DNA from: Dactylosporangium sucinum
GTDB lineage: Bacteria > Actinomycetota > Actinomycetes > Mycobacteriales > Micromonosporaceae
Length of the DNA: 64,000 nt
Reading direction: 5' to 3'
Assembly: GCF_014647515.1 (NCBI RefSeq)
Contig: NZ_BMPI01000002.1
Location: forward strand, 111,484 to 175,483
Under the pieces are notes generated by a model. That model searched no databases and was not told the DNA's origin. It was given only the letters and a program-made list of their open reading frames with translations. The translations under genes were made by a program, and so were the position numbers. This document shows positions 9,695-17,504 of this stretch, in pieces; the first letter of the stretch is position 1, and every line of letters starts with the position of its first letter.

Positions 9695-10898
9695 GTACAC
9701 GCCGCACTACGCGGGCAAGAGCCACCAGCAGCTCTGGAACGAGCTCATGGCCGGCGACCCCAAGCAGGTCGACGGGGTGTCCGCCGAGTGGTCCAAGCTG
9801 GAGTCCGACACCCGGCACATCGCCGGCGAGATCGACAAGGACCTCGCCAAGCTGGACTGGAAGGGCGACGCGGGCCGGGAGTATCAGTACCGTCTGGGCC
9901 TCGTGAGCGGCTACTCGACGAAGCTCGCCGACGACCACGCGACGGTCCGCTCCGCGCTCGACGGCATGAGCGTCTCCCTGCGCACCGCGCAGGAGAACGC
10001 CGACGACCCCGAGGACACCGACGACAACGCCAGCATGGTCGGCGGCGTCGTCATCGGCGGCCTGAGCGGCGGCCTCACCGGCGCCGTCGTCGGCGGCTTC
10101 CTCGGCCACCAGCGCGACGAGCAGCAGAAGAAGGAAGCTCACGCGCGGATGGTCCAGCTGATGTCGAACCTCGCGGCCGACTACGGCGTCCAGGACAGCT
10201 CGGTGACGATCCCGACCGCGCCACCGACCGAGCTGCCCGGCGGCGACGTCGGCGCCGACGCCGACCCGAAGAAGGGCCCCCGCGGCAGCTCGCCGCACAC
10301 CGTCCCGGGCACGCACAAGCCGGGCACCGACCAGACCCACGACACCGGCACGTTCGTGCCCGTGTCGACGGTCGGGCCGACCGGCACCGGCGAGGACCCG
10401 CCCGGCACCCAGCTGACCGGCGCCGACACCGGCATCATCGGCGCGGGCGTGATCGCCGCGGGCGGCGCGCTCACCGGCCAGCTCGTCACGCTCACCGGCG
10501 GGACCGGCCCGGGCCTCGGCCCGACCACCGCCCTCGCCGGCGGCGTGCCGGCGGGCGGCCTGCTCGGCGGCACGGGCGGTGGCGGCGGCACGGGCGTGAC
10601 CGGCGCGCGTCCCGGCTCGGAGACGAGCCTGCAGAGCAACGCCGGCCGCTCCGGCGCGGTCGCTCCCGGCGCCGAGCGCGGCCCGGCGGCGACCCGCGGC
10701 GGCGGCCTGTTCGGCAACAACGGCCAGCGCGGCGCCGGCGGCCCGATGGCGCGCACCGGTTCGGGCGAGGACGAGGACGAGGAGCGCTACGACACCTGGC
10801 TCACCGAGGACGACATGGTGTGGAGCGACGACGAGAACGCCCCACCCCCGGTCCTGGGCGGCGGCGGCCAGTCCGAGCCCCCGGCCGGCGGCCGCTGA
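9684..10898 (+). CDS. Large WXG-domain candidate substrate with Gly/Pro-rich tail
   Basis: A 404-residue protein with an N-terminal helical WXG100-like domain (residues 1-110) containing LDWKGDAGREY, where WKG is the WXG turn. A glycine-zipper stretch (VGGVVIGGLSGGLTGAVVGG, about 115-137) could insert in membranes, and the rest is a disordered Gly/Pro/Thr tail ending in an acidic segment (TWLTEDDMVWSDDEN) and PPPVLGGGG. The layout recalls PPE-like or ESX substrates with long tails. It is the last gene of the eccB transcript; a strong hairpin follows 23 bp after the stop. Confidence 0.8.
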   Translation: MGNEYTPHYAGKSHQQLWNELMAGDPKQVDGVSAEWSKLESDTRHIAGEIDKDLAKLDWKGDAGREYQYRLGLVSGYSTKLADDHATVRSALDGMSVSLRTAQENADDPEDTDDNASMVGGVVIGGLSGGLTGAVVGGFLGHQRDEQQKKEAHARMVQLMSNLAADYGVQDSSVTIPTAPPTELPGGDVGADADPKKGPRGSSPHTVPGTHKPGTDQTHDTGTFVPVSTVGPTGTGEDPPGTQLTGADTGIIGAGVIAAGGALTGQLVTLTGGTGPGLGPTTALAGGVPAGGLLGGTGGGGGTGVTGARPGSETSLQSNAGRSGAVAPGAERGPAATRGGGLFGNNGQRGAGGPMARTGSGEDEDEERYDTWLTEDDMVWSDDENAPPPVLGGGGQSEPPAGGR

Positions 10899-10921
10899 GC
10901 CCCGTTCCGACCAGCACACGG

Positions 10922-10953
10922 GCGGCGCCCGGGAACGACTTCCCGGGCGCCGC
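10922..10953. terminator. GC-rich 14-bp hairpin, likely terminator
   Basis: Perfect 14-bp stem (10922-10935 with 10940-10953) around the 4-nt loop CGAC, directly after the type VII secretion substrate gene and before the converging cyclase gene. It lacks a T-run, as is usual for actinobacterial terminators, and could serve both converging transcripts. Confidence 0.8.
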
Positions 10954-11033
10954 TGCCTGTCCGCGCCCGCACGTCGGGGGCGGTCCCGAGTCGCGGCAGG
11001 CGACGGCGAACCTCGCCGGCGTCGAGACGTCAC

Positions 11034-11819
11034 TCAGGGCAGCACCGCCAGGGGACGGACCGGGGCGCCCGTCGCGCCGACGATCGGGAGCGGGTTGAGG
11101 ACCAGCAGGCACTCGGTGGCGCCGGTGTCCAGCAGCGGGGCGAGGCGCATGGTCTCCACGATGTGGATGCCGCGCTCGACGAGCAGCAGCCGGTGCACGG
11201 GCAGCACGGCGTGGCCGGCGCCCGGCGGGATGCACTCGAACGCGATCGTCTCCCCGCCGGCGATCGCGGCGCCCCGCTCCACGAGCCACCCGGCGGCCTC
11301 GACGCCGGGGCCGGGGCAGCCGGCGCGGTGGCCGACGAACGCCTCGGGCTCGTCCCAGCGGCGCGACCAGCCGGTGCCGATGAGCACCGCGTCGCCGGGC
11401 CGCACCTCGGCGTCGCAGGCGGCGAGGTCCGCCGCGGTGATCTCGTACCCCGGAGGCAGCGACGGCACGCCGTGCAGCCGGGCGACGTCGAAGACCGCCG
11501 CTCGCCCGACATAGACACCGAACGTCTCGATGCCGAGCGCGGTGAAGCCGAGATGCCCCTGCACGGAGAGGGCCTCGACCCCGCCGTGCAGATAGCCGTC
11601 CTGCGACACGTGGGCGAGCGCGTCGACGTGGGTGCCGACATGGCCGCCGGTGACGATGAGCTCGTTGGCCGCCGAGCCGCCGTCGGGGCGCATGACATCG
11701 CCGTGGCGGCGCTCGATCGCCATCCGGAACGGCGGGTGGTTCGGCGACTGGGGCATGCCCCGGCGCATCGGCTGCGCCAGGTCGAGCACCCGCGTCCCGG
11801 CGAGCGGGTCCCACACCAT
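11034..11819 (-). CDS. Cyclase-family metal-dependent hydrolase (kynurenine formamidase-like)
   Basis: A 261-residue member of the cyclase/kynurenine formamidase family (PF04199), which hydrolyses amides, imides or lactones with a metal centre. The signature GGHVGTHVDALAH (HxGTHxD) is at about residues 58-70. Start ATG 11819 overlaps the stop of a broken upstream frame (TGATG), so it was once the second gene of an operon. An IclR-type site (11976) and a TTGACG-N18-TAGCGT promoter lie upstream. Possible substrates in this context are cyclic imides or lactones from ring cleavage (inference). It could equally act on an unrelated amide. Confidence 0.85.
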   Translation of the reverse strand: MVWDPLAGTRVLDLAQPMRRGMPQSPNHPPFRMAIERRHGDVMRPDGGSAANELIVTGGHVGTHVDALAHVSQDGYLHGGVEALSVQGHLGFTALGIETFGVYVGRAAVFDVARLHGVPSLPPGYEITAADLAACDAEVRPGDAVLIGTGWSRRWDEPEAFVGHRAGCPGPGVEAAGWLVERGAAIAGGETIAFECIPPGAGHAVLPVHRLLLVERGIHIVETMRLAPLLDTGATECLLVLNPLPIVGATGAPVRPLAVLP

Positions 11820-11932
11820 CAGATCACCCCGTCGGCGCGCAGGGCGGCGAGCGACCCCGGTAGGTGTCGTCGTTGTGCGCGCCGGGCGGCGGTCCCGTCC
11901 AGCGGTGTCACGAGGCGTTGCCCCAGCGTCAT
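11819..11932 (-). pseudogene. Remnant of a CaiB/BaiF-type CoA-transferase C-terminus
   Basis: A 37-codon open frame ends LAALRADGVI and its TGA overlaps the ATG of the cyclase gene. That ending is the usual C-terminus of family III CoA-transferases. In another frame the same DNA reads PPPGAHNDDTYRG, which matches the segment expected a few residues before that ending. The pieces fit one ancestral C-terminus broken by small frameshifts after loss of the main gene body. The DNA still carries the promoter and may serve as the 5' leader of the cyclase mRNA. Confidence 0.5.
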
Positions 11933-11939
11933 GACACTG

Positions 11940-11969
11940 ACGCTAGGCAGCGCGCGACACCGGCGTCAA
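11940..11969 (-). promoter_or_regulatory. Candidate promoter for the cyclase transcript
   Basis: On the minus strand, TTGACG (11969-11964) and TAGCGT (11945-11940) are separated by 18 bp. The regulator-type palindrome at 11976 lies just upstream of the -35 box, a position compatible with activation of this promoter. Confidence 0.45.
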
Positions 11970-11975
11970 GGACTT

Positions 11976-12001
11976 GTTTCGCACAGCGAATCAGTGTTTC
12001 C
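11976..12001. promoter_or_regulatory. IclR-type operator, site 1
   Basis: GTTTCGC-ACA-GCGAATC (11976-11992) followed after 3 nt by a third half-site GTTTCC (11996-12001). It matches the sites at 13583, 13658, 21291, 22923, 43417 and 49144, and sits between the divergent cyclase and membrane-protein genes. Confidence 0.7.
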
Positions 12002-12009
12002 ATAATTCC

Positions 12010-12702
12010 ATGGGCTGGTGGATCCTGCTGCACATCGTGCTGTTCGTGTTCTGGCTCGGCGGCGACCTGGGGGTCTTCTACTCCAGCCGGTTCGTGCTGC
12101 GGCCGGACCTGCCGCCGGTGGCGCGGAGCACCGCGCTGAAGATCATGGGTGGCCTGGACCTGGGCCCGAAGATCTGCCTGGTGCTGTTCCTGCCCAGCGG
12201 GGTCACGCTGATGTCGCTCGACCCGCACGGCGCGCAGCTGTCCGGGTTCCAGCTGTTCCACTGGTGGACGGTGGCGCCGGTGTGGCTGTTCGCGGCCGGC
12301 TGGCTCGCGCTCACCGTCGCCGACCACCACGCCCCCGGGAAACACCCACTCGTGCGCAGGGCGGACTGGGCGATCCGGATCGTGCTCGTCCTCGCGCTGT
12401 ACGGCCTGGCCGGGTACACGATCGCCGCCGAGCGCCCGTTCGGGGTCACCACGAACCCGGACTGGCTCGGCGGCAAGGTCGCCCTCTACGCCACGGCGAT
12501 CGCGTGCGGCCTCGGCATCCGGCTCACCCTGCGCGGCTTCGGGGCACCCTACGGCGCGCTGCTGACGACCGGCTCGACCCCGGAGGTCGAGCGGGCGCTG
12601 CGGCGCGCCGTCGACGGCTGCCTGCCCTACGTGTGGGGCATCTGGCTGTCGGTGCTCGCCGCGGCCGCCCTGGGCGTGCTGAAGCCCGGCATGATCGGTT
12701 AG
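12010..12702 (+). CDS. Multi-pass membrane protein of unknown function
   Basis: A 230-residue protein with about six hydrophobic helices. I do not assign a family with confidence; it vaguely resembles CopD/DUF2269-type four-to-six-helix proteins, some of which bind haem or metal. His residues lie in or near helices (LLHIVLFVFWLGG, LFHWWTV). ATG 12010 is preferred to an upstream in-frame ATG at 11974 because the upstream codons overlap the operator and the first helix then begins at residue 2. Its shared operator with the catabolic genes suggests a role in transport or electron transfer for that pathway (inference). Confidence 0.75.
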   Translation: MGWWILLHIVLFVFWLGGDLGVFYSSRFVLRPDLPPVARSTALKIMGGLDLGPKICLVLFLPSGVTLMSLDPHGAQLSGFQLFHWWTVAPVWLFAAGWLALTVADHHAPGKHPLVRRADWAIRIVLVLALYGLAGYTIAAERPFGVTTNPDWLGGKVALYATAIACGLGIRLTLRGFGAPYGALLTTGSTPEVERALRRAVDGCLPYVWGIWLSVLAAAALGVLKPGMIG

Positions 12703-12737
12703 CACCGGCCCGGTCGTCGGTCCGGTCGCCGGTCCGG

Positions 12738-13562
12738 TCAGCTCGGGGCGTAGCCGAGGTGGGCGGAGACGCGGCCCGCGGCGGCGAGCAGGGTGTCGGC
12801 GCACTCCGACATCCGCGGCTTGAACCGCGACAGCGGCCCCGCGAGGGACAGCACGGCGATGACGTGGCCGTCGTGGTCGAACACCGGGGCCGCGATCGAG
12901 GCCGCGCCGATCTTCCGCTCGCCGAGCGAGGTCGCGTAGCCGCGGCGCTGGATGGCCGCGATCTCCAGCCGCAGGGCCTTGGCGTCGACGATGGTCTTGT
13001 CGGTGACCGGCTCCAGTTCGGCGTGCTGATCCAGGTAGTACTCGATCTCGTCGGCGCCCAGGAAGGCCAGGAACGCCTTCGAGGACGCGCCGGCGTGCAG
13101 CGGGTAGGGCGTGCCGAGCTGCACCTCCAGCCGTAGCTCCTGCTCCGGCACGACCTGGTCGGCGTAGAGCCGCATGTCGCCGCGCCGGATGGACAGCGTC
13201 GCCGTCTCACCGGTCTCGGCGGACAACCCGCGCAGCTCCGGCGCCGCGATCGCGCGCAGGTCGGTGCGGGCCAGGTAGGCCCGGCCGAGCGCGACGGCCG
13301 CGTGCCCGAGCGCGTAGCGCCGGGTGGTCGGGTCGACCGCGACCAGGTCGCGGTTGCGCAGGGCGGTGAGGATGCGGTGGACGGCCGCCTTGGTGAGCCC
13401 GAGCTCGGCGGCGATCTCGGTGACGCCCAGGTCGGGCCGGCCGACCCGGCCGAAGAGCAGCAACACGTCCATGGCCCGCTCGACGGCCGCGATGGAGCGG
13501 CTGGCCGAGCCGTCGGCGTTGTCGCTGGCGGGCGTCGCGGCGGCTGACGTAGTGGTTGGCAC
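12738..13562 (-). CDS. IclR-family transcriptional regulator
   Basis: A 274-residue IclR-type regulator: N-terminal winged helix-turn-helix (about residues 30-90, with VTEIAAELGLTKAAVHRIL) and a C-terminal ligand-binding domain (about 100-265, with LHAGASSKAFLAF and the GERKIGAASIAAPVFD segment). Such proteins bind small aromatic or organic acids and repress or activate catabolic operons. Start GTG 13562. A palindrome of the regulon type lies 21 bp upstream (13583-13599), pointing to autoregulation, and six further promoter regions in this window carry the same type of site. It is divergent from the oxidative operon at 13687. Confidence 0.92.
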   Translation of the reverse strand: MPTTTSAAATPASDNADGSASRSIAAVERAMDVLLLFGRVGRPDLGVTEIAAELGLTKAAVHRILTALRNRDLVAVDPTTRRYALGHAAVALGRAYLARTDLRAIAAPELRGLSAETGETATLSIRRGDMRLYADQVVPEQELRLEVQLGTPYPLHAGASSKAFLAFLGADEIEYYLDQHAELEPVTDKTIVDAKALRLEIAAIQRRGYATSLGERKIGAASIAAPVFDHDGHVIAVLSLAGPLSRFKPRMSECADTLLAAAGRVSAHLGYAPS

Positions 13563-13582
13563 CCCAGGAGTCTAGGCCGTCG

Positions 13583-13599
13583 ATTTCCCCATGGGAAAC
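13583..13599. promoter_or_regulatory. IclR-type operator, site 2 (autoregulatory)
   Basis: ATTTCCC-CAT-GGGAAAC, a 7-3-7 palindrome 21 bp upstream of the regulator's GTG start. Confidence 0.65.
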
Positions 13600-13615
13600 G
13601 CTGTCGCAACTCTCG

Positions 13616-13645
13616 TTGACAGCCGATCGCGACCGTCGTTACCGT
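13616..13645 (+). promoter_or_regulatory. Promoter of the first catabolic operon
   Basis: TTGACA (13616-13621), 18-bp spacer, TACCGT (13640-13645). The operator at 13658 lies just downstream of the expected transcription start, a position suited to repression. Similar TTGACA boxes precede the operators at 22923, 43417 (minus strand) and 49144. Confidence 0.6.
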
Positions 13646-13657
13646 AGGCGGTACGGC

Positions 13658-13674
13658 GTTTCGCTTAGTGAAAC
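13658..13674. promoter_or_regulatory. IclR-type operator, site 3
   Basis: GTTTCGC-TTA-GTGAAAC, 7-3-7 palindrome, directly before the ribosome site of the flavin-reductase fusion gene. Confidence 0.75.
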
Positions 13675-13686
13675 AGGGTGGCCCGA

Positions 13687-14919
13687 GTGACGATCGATCA
13701 CGACACGTTCCGCTCGGTGCTCGCGCAGTGGCCGAGCGGGGTCAGCGTGGTCACCACGGCGGTCCCCGACGGCTGGCACGGGATGACCGCCAGCTCGTTC
13801 TCCAGCGTGAGCCTCGACCCGCCGCTCATCCTGGTGTGCCTCAACCGCCGGATCCACACGCATCGGCTCATCGAGACGAGCGGGGTGTTCGCGGTGAGCA
13901 TCCTGGCCAAGGACCAGACGATGATCGGGCGCCGGTTCGCCGGACAGGAGGCGGGCGTCACCGACCGTTTCGCGGGCAGCCCGTGGCAGACCCGGGTCAC
14001 CGGAGCGCCGGTGCTCACCGACGCGGTCGGCTGGATGGACTGCCGGGTCGTACACGCCCACGAGGGCGGCGACCACACCATCTTCGTCGGCCACGTGGTG
14101 GCCGCCTCGACCGAACGGGTCGTCGCCCCGCTGCTGTTCCACTCGCGCGCCTGGGGCCAGCTCGCCGACGTCCTGCCGGAGGAGGTGACGGTCGCCGACA
14201 GCGGGCTGCTGCCGGCGCTGCGCTCGCACGTCGTCGCCGAGAACGCCGCCGCCGAGCTGGCCACCGCGCTGCGCGCCGCCGGCGTGCGGGTCCGGGTCCG
14301 CGACCCGCACGGCGGGCTGGTCACCACCGGCGACCCGGCGACCGCCGCCGCGCTCGTCGACTCGCCGGACGAGGTGGCCGACGCGGCCCTCGGCGGCGCC
14401 GGCGTGCTCGAGGTGCCGGTCGGGGAGCCGACGCTCGCCAAGCGCATCCTCGACGAGGCCCGCCGCTACGACATGCGGGTCACCTGCTGGCTGCCCGACG
14501 CGTTCGTGCCGGACCGCGCGAGCGCGGTCCTGGCGGCCGTCGACGCGCTCGCCGGCCTCGGCTGCGACGAGATCGGCCTCGACGAGGGCGCCCACGCGGC
14601 CTCGCCGCGCCAGGTCCGCGCGCTGCTGCAGGACGCGACCGTGCGGTCCCGGCCGGTGCCGCTGCGGGTGCGCCTGCGCGACCGGCACGGCCTCGGCCTC
14701 GTCAACGCGCTCACCGCGATGAAGAGCGGCGTGCGCCACTTCGACGCCACCCTGGGCGGCCTCGACGGCGCGCTCGCCTGCGAGGACGTGCTCTTCCTGG
14801 CCGACCGGCTCGGCGTGGCCTGCGGCTCGCCGCGCGCCGCGCTCGTCGGCGCCGCCGCCTCGCTCGAACAGCACCTGGGCGGCGCGCTGCCCGGCCGCAC
14901 CTACCGCGTACTTCCATGA
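13687..14919 (+). CDS. Flavin reductase fused to a degenerate HMG-CoA-lyase-like TIM barrel
   Basis: A 410-residue two-domain protein. Residues about 1-155 are a flavin-reductase-like FMN-binding barrel (WPSGVSVVTT, MTASSFSSVSLDPPL, GDHTIFVGHV), which normally supplies reduced flavin to a monooxygenase. Residues about 185-410 resemble DRE-TIM metallolyases (HMG-CoA lyase type): GCDEIGLDEG, RLRDRHGLGLVNALTAMKSG, HFDATLGGL. The metal-binding HxHDTYG of true lyases is replaced by RLRDRHG and the N-terminal LRDGxQ motif is not seen, so the second domain is probably not a classical lyase. GTG 13687 is preferred to GTG 13678 because CAGGG lies 8 bases before it. It is the first gene of an operon that includes an FAD monooxygenase. 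Confidence 0.85.
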   Translation: MTIDHDTFRSVLAQWPSGVSVVTTAVPDGWHGMTASSFSSVSLDPPLILVCLNRRIHTHRLIETSGVFAVSILAKDQTMIGRRFAGQEAGVTDRFAGSPWQTRVTGAPVLTDAVGWMDCRVVHAHEGGDHTIFVGHVVAASTERVVAPLLFHSRAWGQLADVLPEEVTVADSGLLPALRSHVVAENAAAELATALRAAGVRVRVRDPHGGLVTTGDPATAAALVDSPDEVADAALGGAGVLEVPVGEPTLAKRILDEARRYDMRVTCWLPDAFVPDRASAVLAAVDALAGLGCDEIGLDEGAHAASPRQVRALLQDATVRSRPVPLRVRLRDRHGLGLVNALTAMKSGVRHFDATLGGLDGALACEDVLFLADRLGVACGSPRAALVGAAASLEQHLGGALPGRTYRVLP

Positions 14920-14929
14920 AGGGACATCC

Positions 14930-16189
14930 ATGGCACTCCTCGATTCGATGACCGACGCCGAGCGCGACCGCGCCGAGCGGGTCGCCGCGGTCCTGCCCGC
15001 CCTGCGCGCGCAGGCCGCGCCGGCCGACGCGGAGGGCCGGTTCCCGGTCGAGCACGTGGCCCGGCTGCGCGACGCGGGGCTGCTCGGCCTGGTCGTGCCG
15101 GAGGAGTACGGCGGGCTCGGCGGCACGCTGCGCGACCTGGCCGCGGCCACGTACTCGATGGGCACCGCCTGCGCGTCGACCGCCCTCGCCTTCTTCTTCC
15201 ACAACACCAGCGCCTCCCGCGGGCTGCTGCCCCTGGAGGCGATCAAGGCCGGCCTGTTCGAGGCCGACGAGATCCCCACCGTGCAGGCGTTCGCCGAGAA
15301 GGTGCTCACCCGCATGGCCGGCGGCGTCTGGCTGGCCAACTTCGCCAGCGAGTCGGTGAAGAGCGCCGCGGCGAACATCTCGATCAGCACCACGGCGACC
15401 CGGGTCGACGGCGGCTGGCTGCTCAACGGCGAGAAGTCGTTCGGCTGCGCCACCGGCGTCGCCGACTACTACCTCACCACCGCCCGGCTCGACGGCACCG
15501 ACACCGCCGCCGGGCTGGCCACGTTCTTCGTGCCGCGCGACGCCGCGGGCGTCGGCGAGCGCCCGACCTGGGACGCGCTGGGCATGCGGGCCACCGCCAA
15601 CCAGGGCATCACGCTCAAGGACGTGTTCATCCCGGCCGACGAGGCGCTCACCGTCCCCGGCGCGTTCGTGCGGATGCTCCAGGTGAGCCGCGGCTCGTTC
15701 GTCGGCAACCAGCTGGCGATCTCCGCCGTGTACCTCGGCGCCGCCCAGTCCGCCTACGACGCCGCGCTGGCCGCGACGACCGGCAAGACGTTCGCCGACA
15801 CCGGCCGGCCCGTCGCCAGCAGCCCGATGCACCAGGTACTTTTCGGCGACATGACCGAACGCCTGGAGACCGCGTACCTCTGGATCCGCCGGCAGCTGGA
15901 GCTGGAGACGTCGGAACCGCCGCTGCGGACCAAGGACGAGGTGTTCCGCCAGTGGCGGATGGCCAAGGGGTCGATCACCGAGGCCTGCTTCGACGTCGCC
16001 GTGGGCGCGCTGAAGTGCACGGGCACCAGCGGTACCGCCAACTCGGGCGTCATCGCGAGGGCCGTGCGGGACATCGCCATGTCCCTGGTCATGACGTTCC
16101 CGGCGGAGCGCGGGCGGCTCGAAGCGGCCAACCTGGTCACGACCGGCGCCGAGAACGCGCTGTTCGCCAACCTGGCGAAGGACGCCTGA
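14930..16189 (+). CDS. Acyl-CoA dehydrogenase family protein
   Basis: A 419-residue FAD-dependent dehydrogenase or flavin monooxygenase of the acyl-CoA dehydrogenase fold: N-terminal helical domain with LGLVVPEEYGGLGG (about residues 55-68), middle beta domain (WLLNGEKSFGCATGVADYYL) and a C-terminal four-helix domain (LKCTGTSGTANSGVIARAVRDI). It oxidises acyl-CoA at C2-C3, or uses reduced flavin as in related hydroxylases. The neighbouring flavin reductase makes the second mode possible. Ten bases separate it from the preceding gene and one base from the next, so it is part of the 13.7-20.9 kb operon. Confidence 0.88.
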   Translation: MALLDSMTDAERDRAERVAAVLPALRAQAAPADAEGRFPVEHVARLRDAGLLGLVVPEEYGGLGGTLRDLAAATYSMGTACASTALAFFFHNTSASRGLLPLEAIKAGLFEADEIPTVQAFAEKVLTRMAGGVWLANFASESVKSAAANISISTTATRVDGGWLLNGEKSFGCATGVADYYLTTARLDGTDTAAGLATFFVPRDAAGVGERPTWDALGMRATANQGITLKDVFIPADEALTVPGAFVRMLQVSRGSFVGNQLAISAVYLGAAQSAYDAALAATTGKTFADTGRPVASSPMHQVLFGDMTERLETAYLWIRRQLELETSEPPLRTKDEVFRQWRMAKGSITEACFDVAVGALKCTGTSGTANSGVIARAVRDIAMSLVMTFPAERGRLEAANLVTTGAENALFANLAKDA

Positions 16190-16190
16190 G

Positions 16191-17504
16191 GTGCGGCCGG
16201 ACAGCGCGCCGGACGCGGTCGAGGCGGTGCTCGCCGCGGCCGGCCGGGCCGCGCCGGGCTGGGCGGCCGTCCCGCCGGACGAGCGGGCCGCCCGGCTCGA
16301 CGCGTGCGCCGACGCTTTGGAGCCGGTCGTCGGCGAGCTCGTCGCGCTGGAGAGCGCCACGACCGGCGTGCCGATCCGGCAGACCACCCCGCTCGGGTTC
16401 ATCGTCGCCGGCTCGTTCCGGCTCGCCGCGGCGCAGCTGCGGGAGGGCTGGCTGACCCGCACGGTCACCCGCGACGACGGCCGCCCGGTCACCGTCGAGC
16501 TGCTGCCGTGGGGCCCGGCCGCCTGCCTGGTGCCCTGGAACGCGCCGGCGCCGATGGCCGCGCACAAGGCCGCCAACGCGCTCGCCGCGGGCTGTCCCGC
16601 CGTCGTCAAGCCGAGCGAGCACGCCGCCGACGGCACCGACCTGCTCGTGCGCACGGTCGCCGGGCTGCTGCCGCCGGGCGTGCTGCAGATCCTGCACGGC
16701 GGCCCGGCGGTCGGCGCCGCGATCGTCGGCGACCCCCGCATCCGCGCGGTGTCGTTCACCGGCGGCGTCCCCGGCGGCCGGGCCGTCGCGGCCCAGTGCG
16801 CGGCGCAGCTCAAGCCGGCCCAGCTGGAGCTCGGCGGCAACAACCCGCTCGTGGTGCTGCCGGACGCCTCCGTCGACGACGCCGCCCGGGCCGCGGTCGA
16901 GCTGCTCACCACGCTCAACGGCCAGTGGTGCCGGGCGCTGGGCCGGCTCGTCGCCCCGCACGACATGCTGCCCTCGCTGCTGCCGGCGATCGGGGCGCGG
17001 CTGGCCGCGCTGCGGGTCGGCGATCCGGCCGACCCGGCGACCGACCTCGGGCCGCTCATCCACGCCGGGCACCGCTCGCTCGTCGCGCACCAGCTCGACG
17101 CGCTCGGCGGCACCGTGTACCGCTGGACCACCGTCCCCGCCGACGGCGACTTCTTCGCGCCCGCGCTCGTCACCGGGGCCGACCCCGCGGCGGCCCGGCA
17201 CGAGATCTTCGGGCCGGTCGCGACCGTCCACGGTTACCACACCGTCGAGGAGGCGGTCGCGCTCGCGAACGACACCGAGTACGGCCTGGAGGGGTACGTG
17301 TTCGGCGCCGACGAGGACGCCGCGCTCGCGGTCGCCCGGCGGATCCGGGCCGGCGAGGTGAAGGTGAACGGGTCGTCGGTGATGAGCCTGCACCTGTTCA
17401 CGCCGCGGCCGGCGTGGGGCGTGTCCGGGCTCGGCGAGGAGGGCACGGCGGAGACGCTGCGGTTCTTCACCAACCCGCGCGTCACGGGCGTGGAGGGCCG
17501 GTGA
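16191..17504 (+). CDS. NAD(P)-dependent aldehyde dehydrogenase (1)
   Basis: A 437-residue aldehyde dehydrogenase that turns an aldehyde into an acid. Seen: Rossmann region VPWNAPAPMAAHKAANALAAG, the general-base Glu213 in LELGGNNP, and the nucleophile Cys247 in NGQWCRALG. It is slightly shorter than the usual 480-500 residues, mostly at the N-terminus. GTG start one base after the acyl-CoA dehydrogenase stop; its own stop overlaps the next start (GTGA). The real aldehyde is unknown; within the operon it could oxidise an aldehyde from ring cleavage or from an alcohol side chain such as phytol (inference). Confidence 0.9.
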   Translation: MRPDSAPDAVEAVLAAAGRAAPGWAAVPPDERAARLDACADALEPVVGELVALESATTGVPIRQTTPLGFIVAGSFRLAAAQLREGWLTRTVTRDDGRPVTVELLPWGPAACLVPWNAPAPMAAHKAANALAAGCPAVVKPSEHAADGTDLLVRTVAGLLPPGVLQILHGGPAVGAAIVGDPRIRAVSFTGGVPGGRAVAAQCAAQLKPAQLELGGNNPLVVLPDASVDDAARAAVELLTTLNGQWCRALGRLVAPHDMLPSLLPAIGARLAALRVGDPADPATDLGPLIHAGHRSLVAHQLDALGGTVYRWTTVPADGDFFAPALVTGADPAAARHEIFGPVATVHGYHTVEEAVALANDTEYGLEGYVFGADEDAALAVARRIRAGEVKVNGSSVMSLHLFTPRPAWGVSGLGEEGTAETLRFFTNPRVTGVEGR

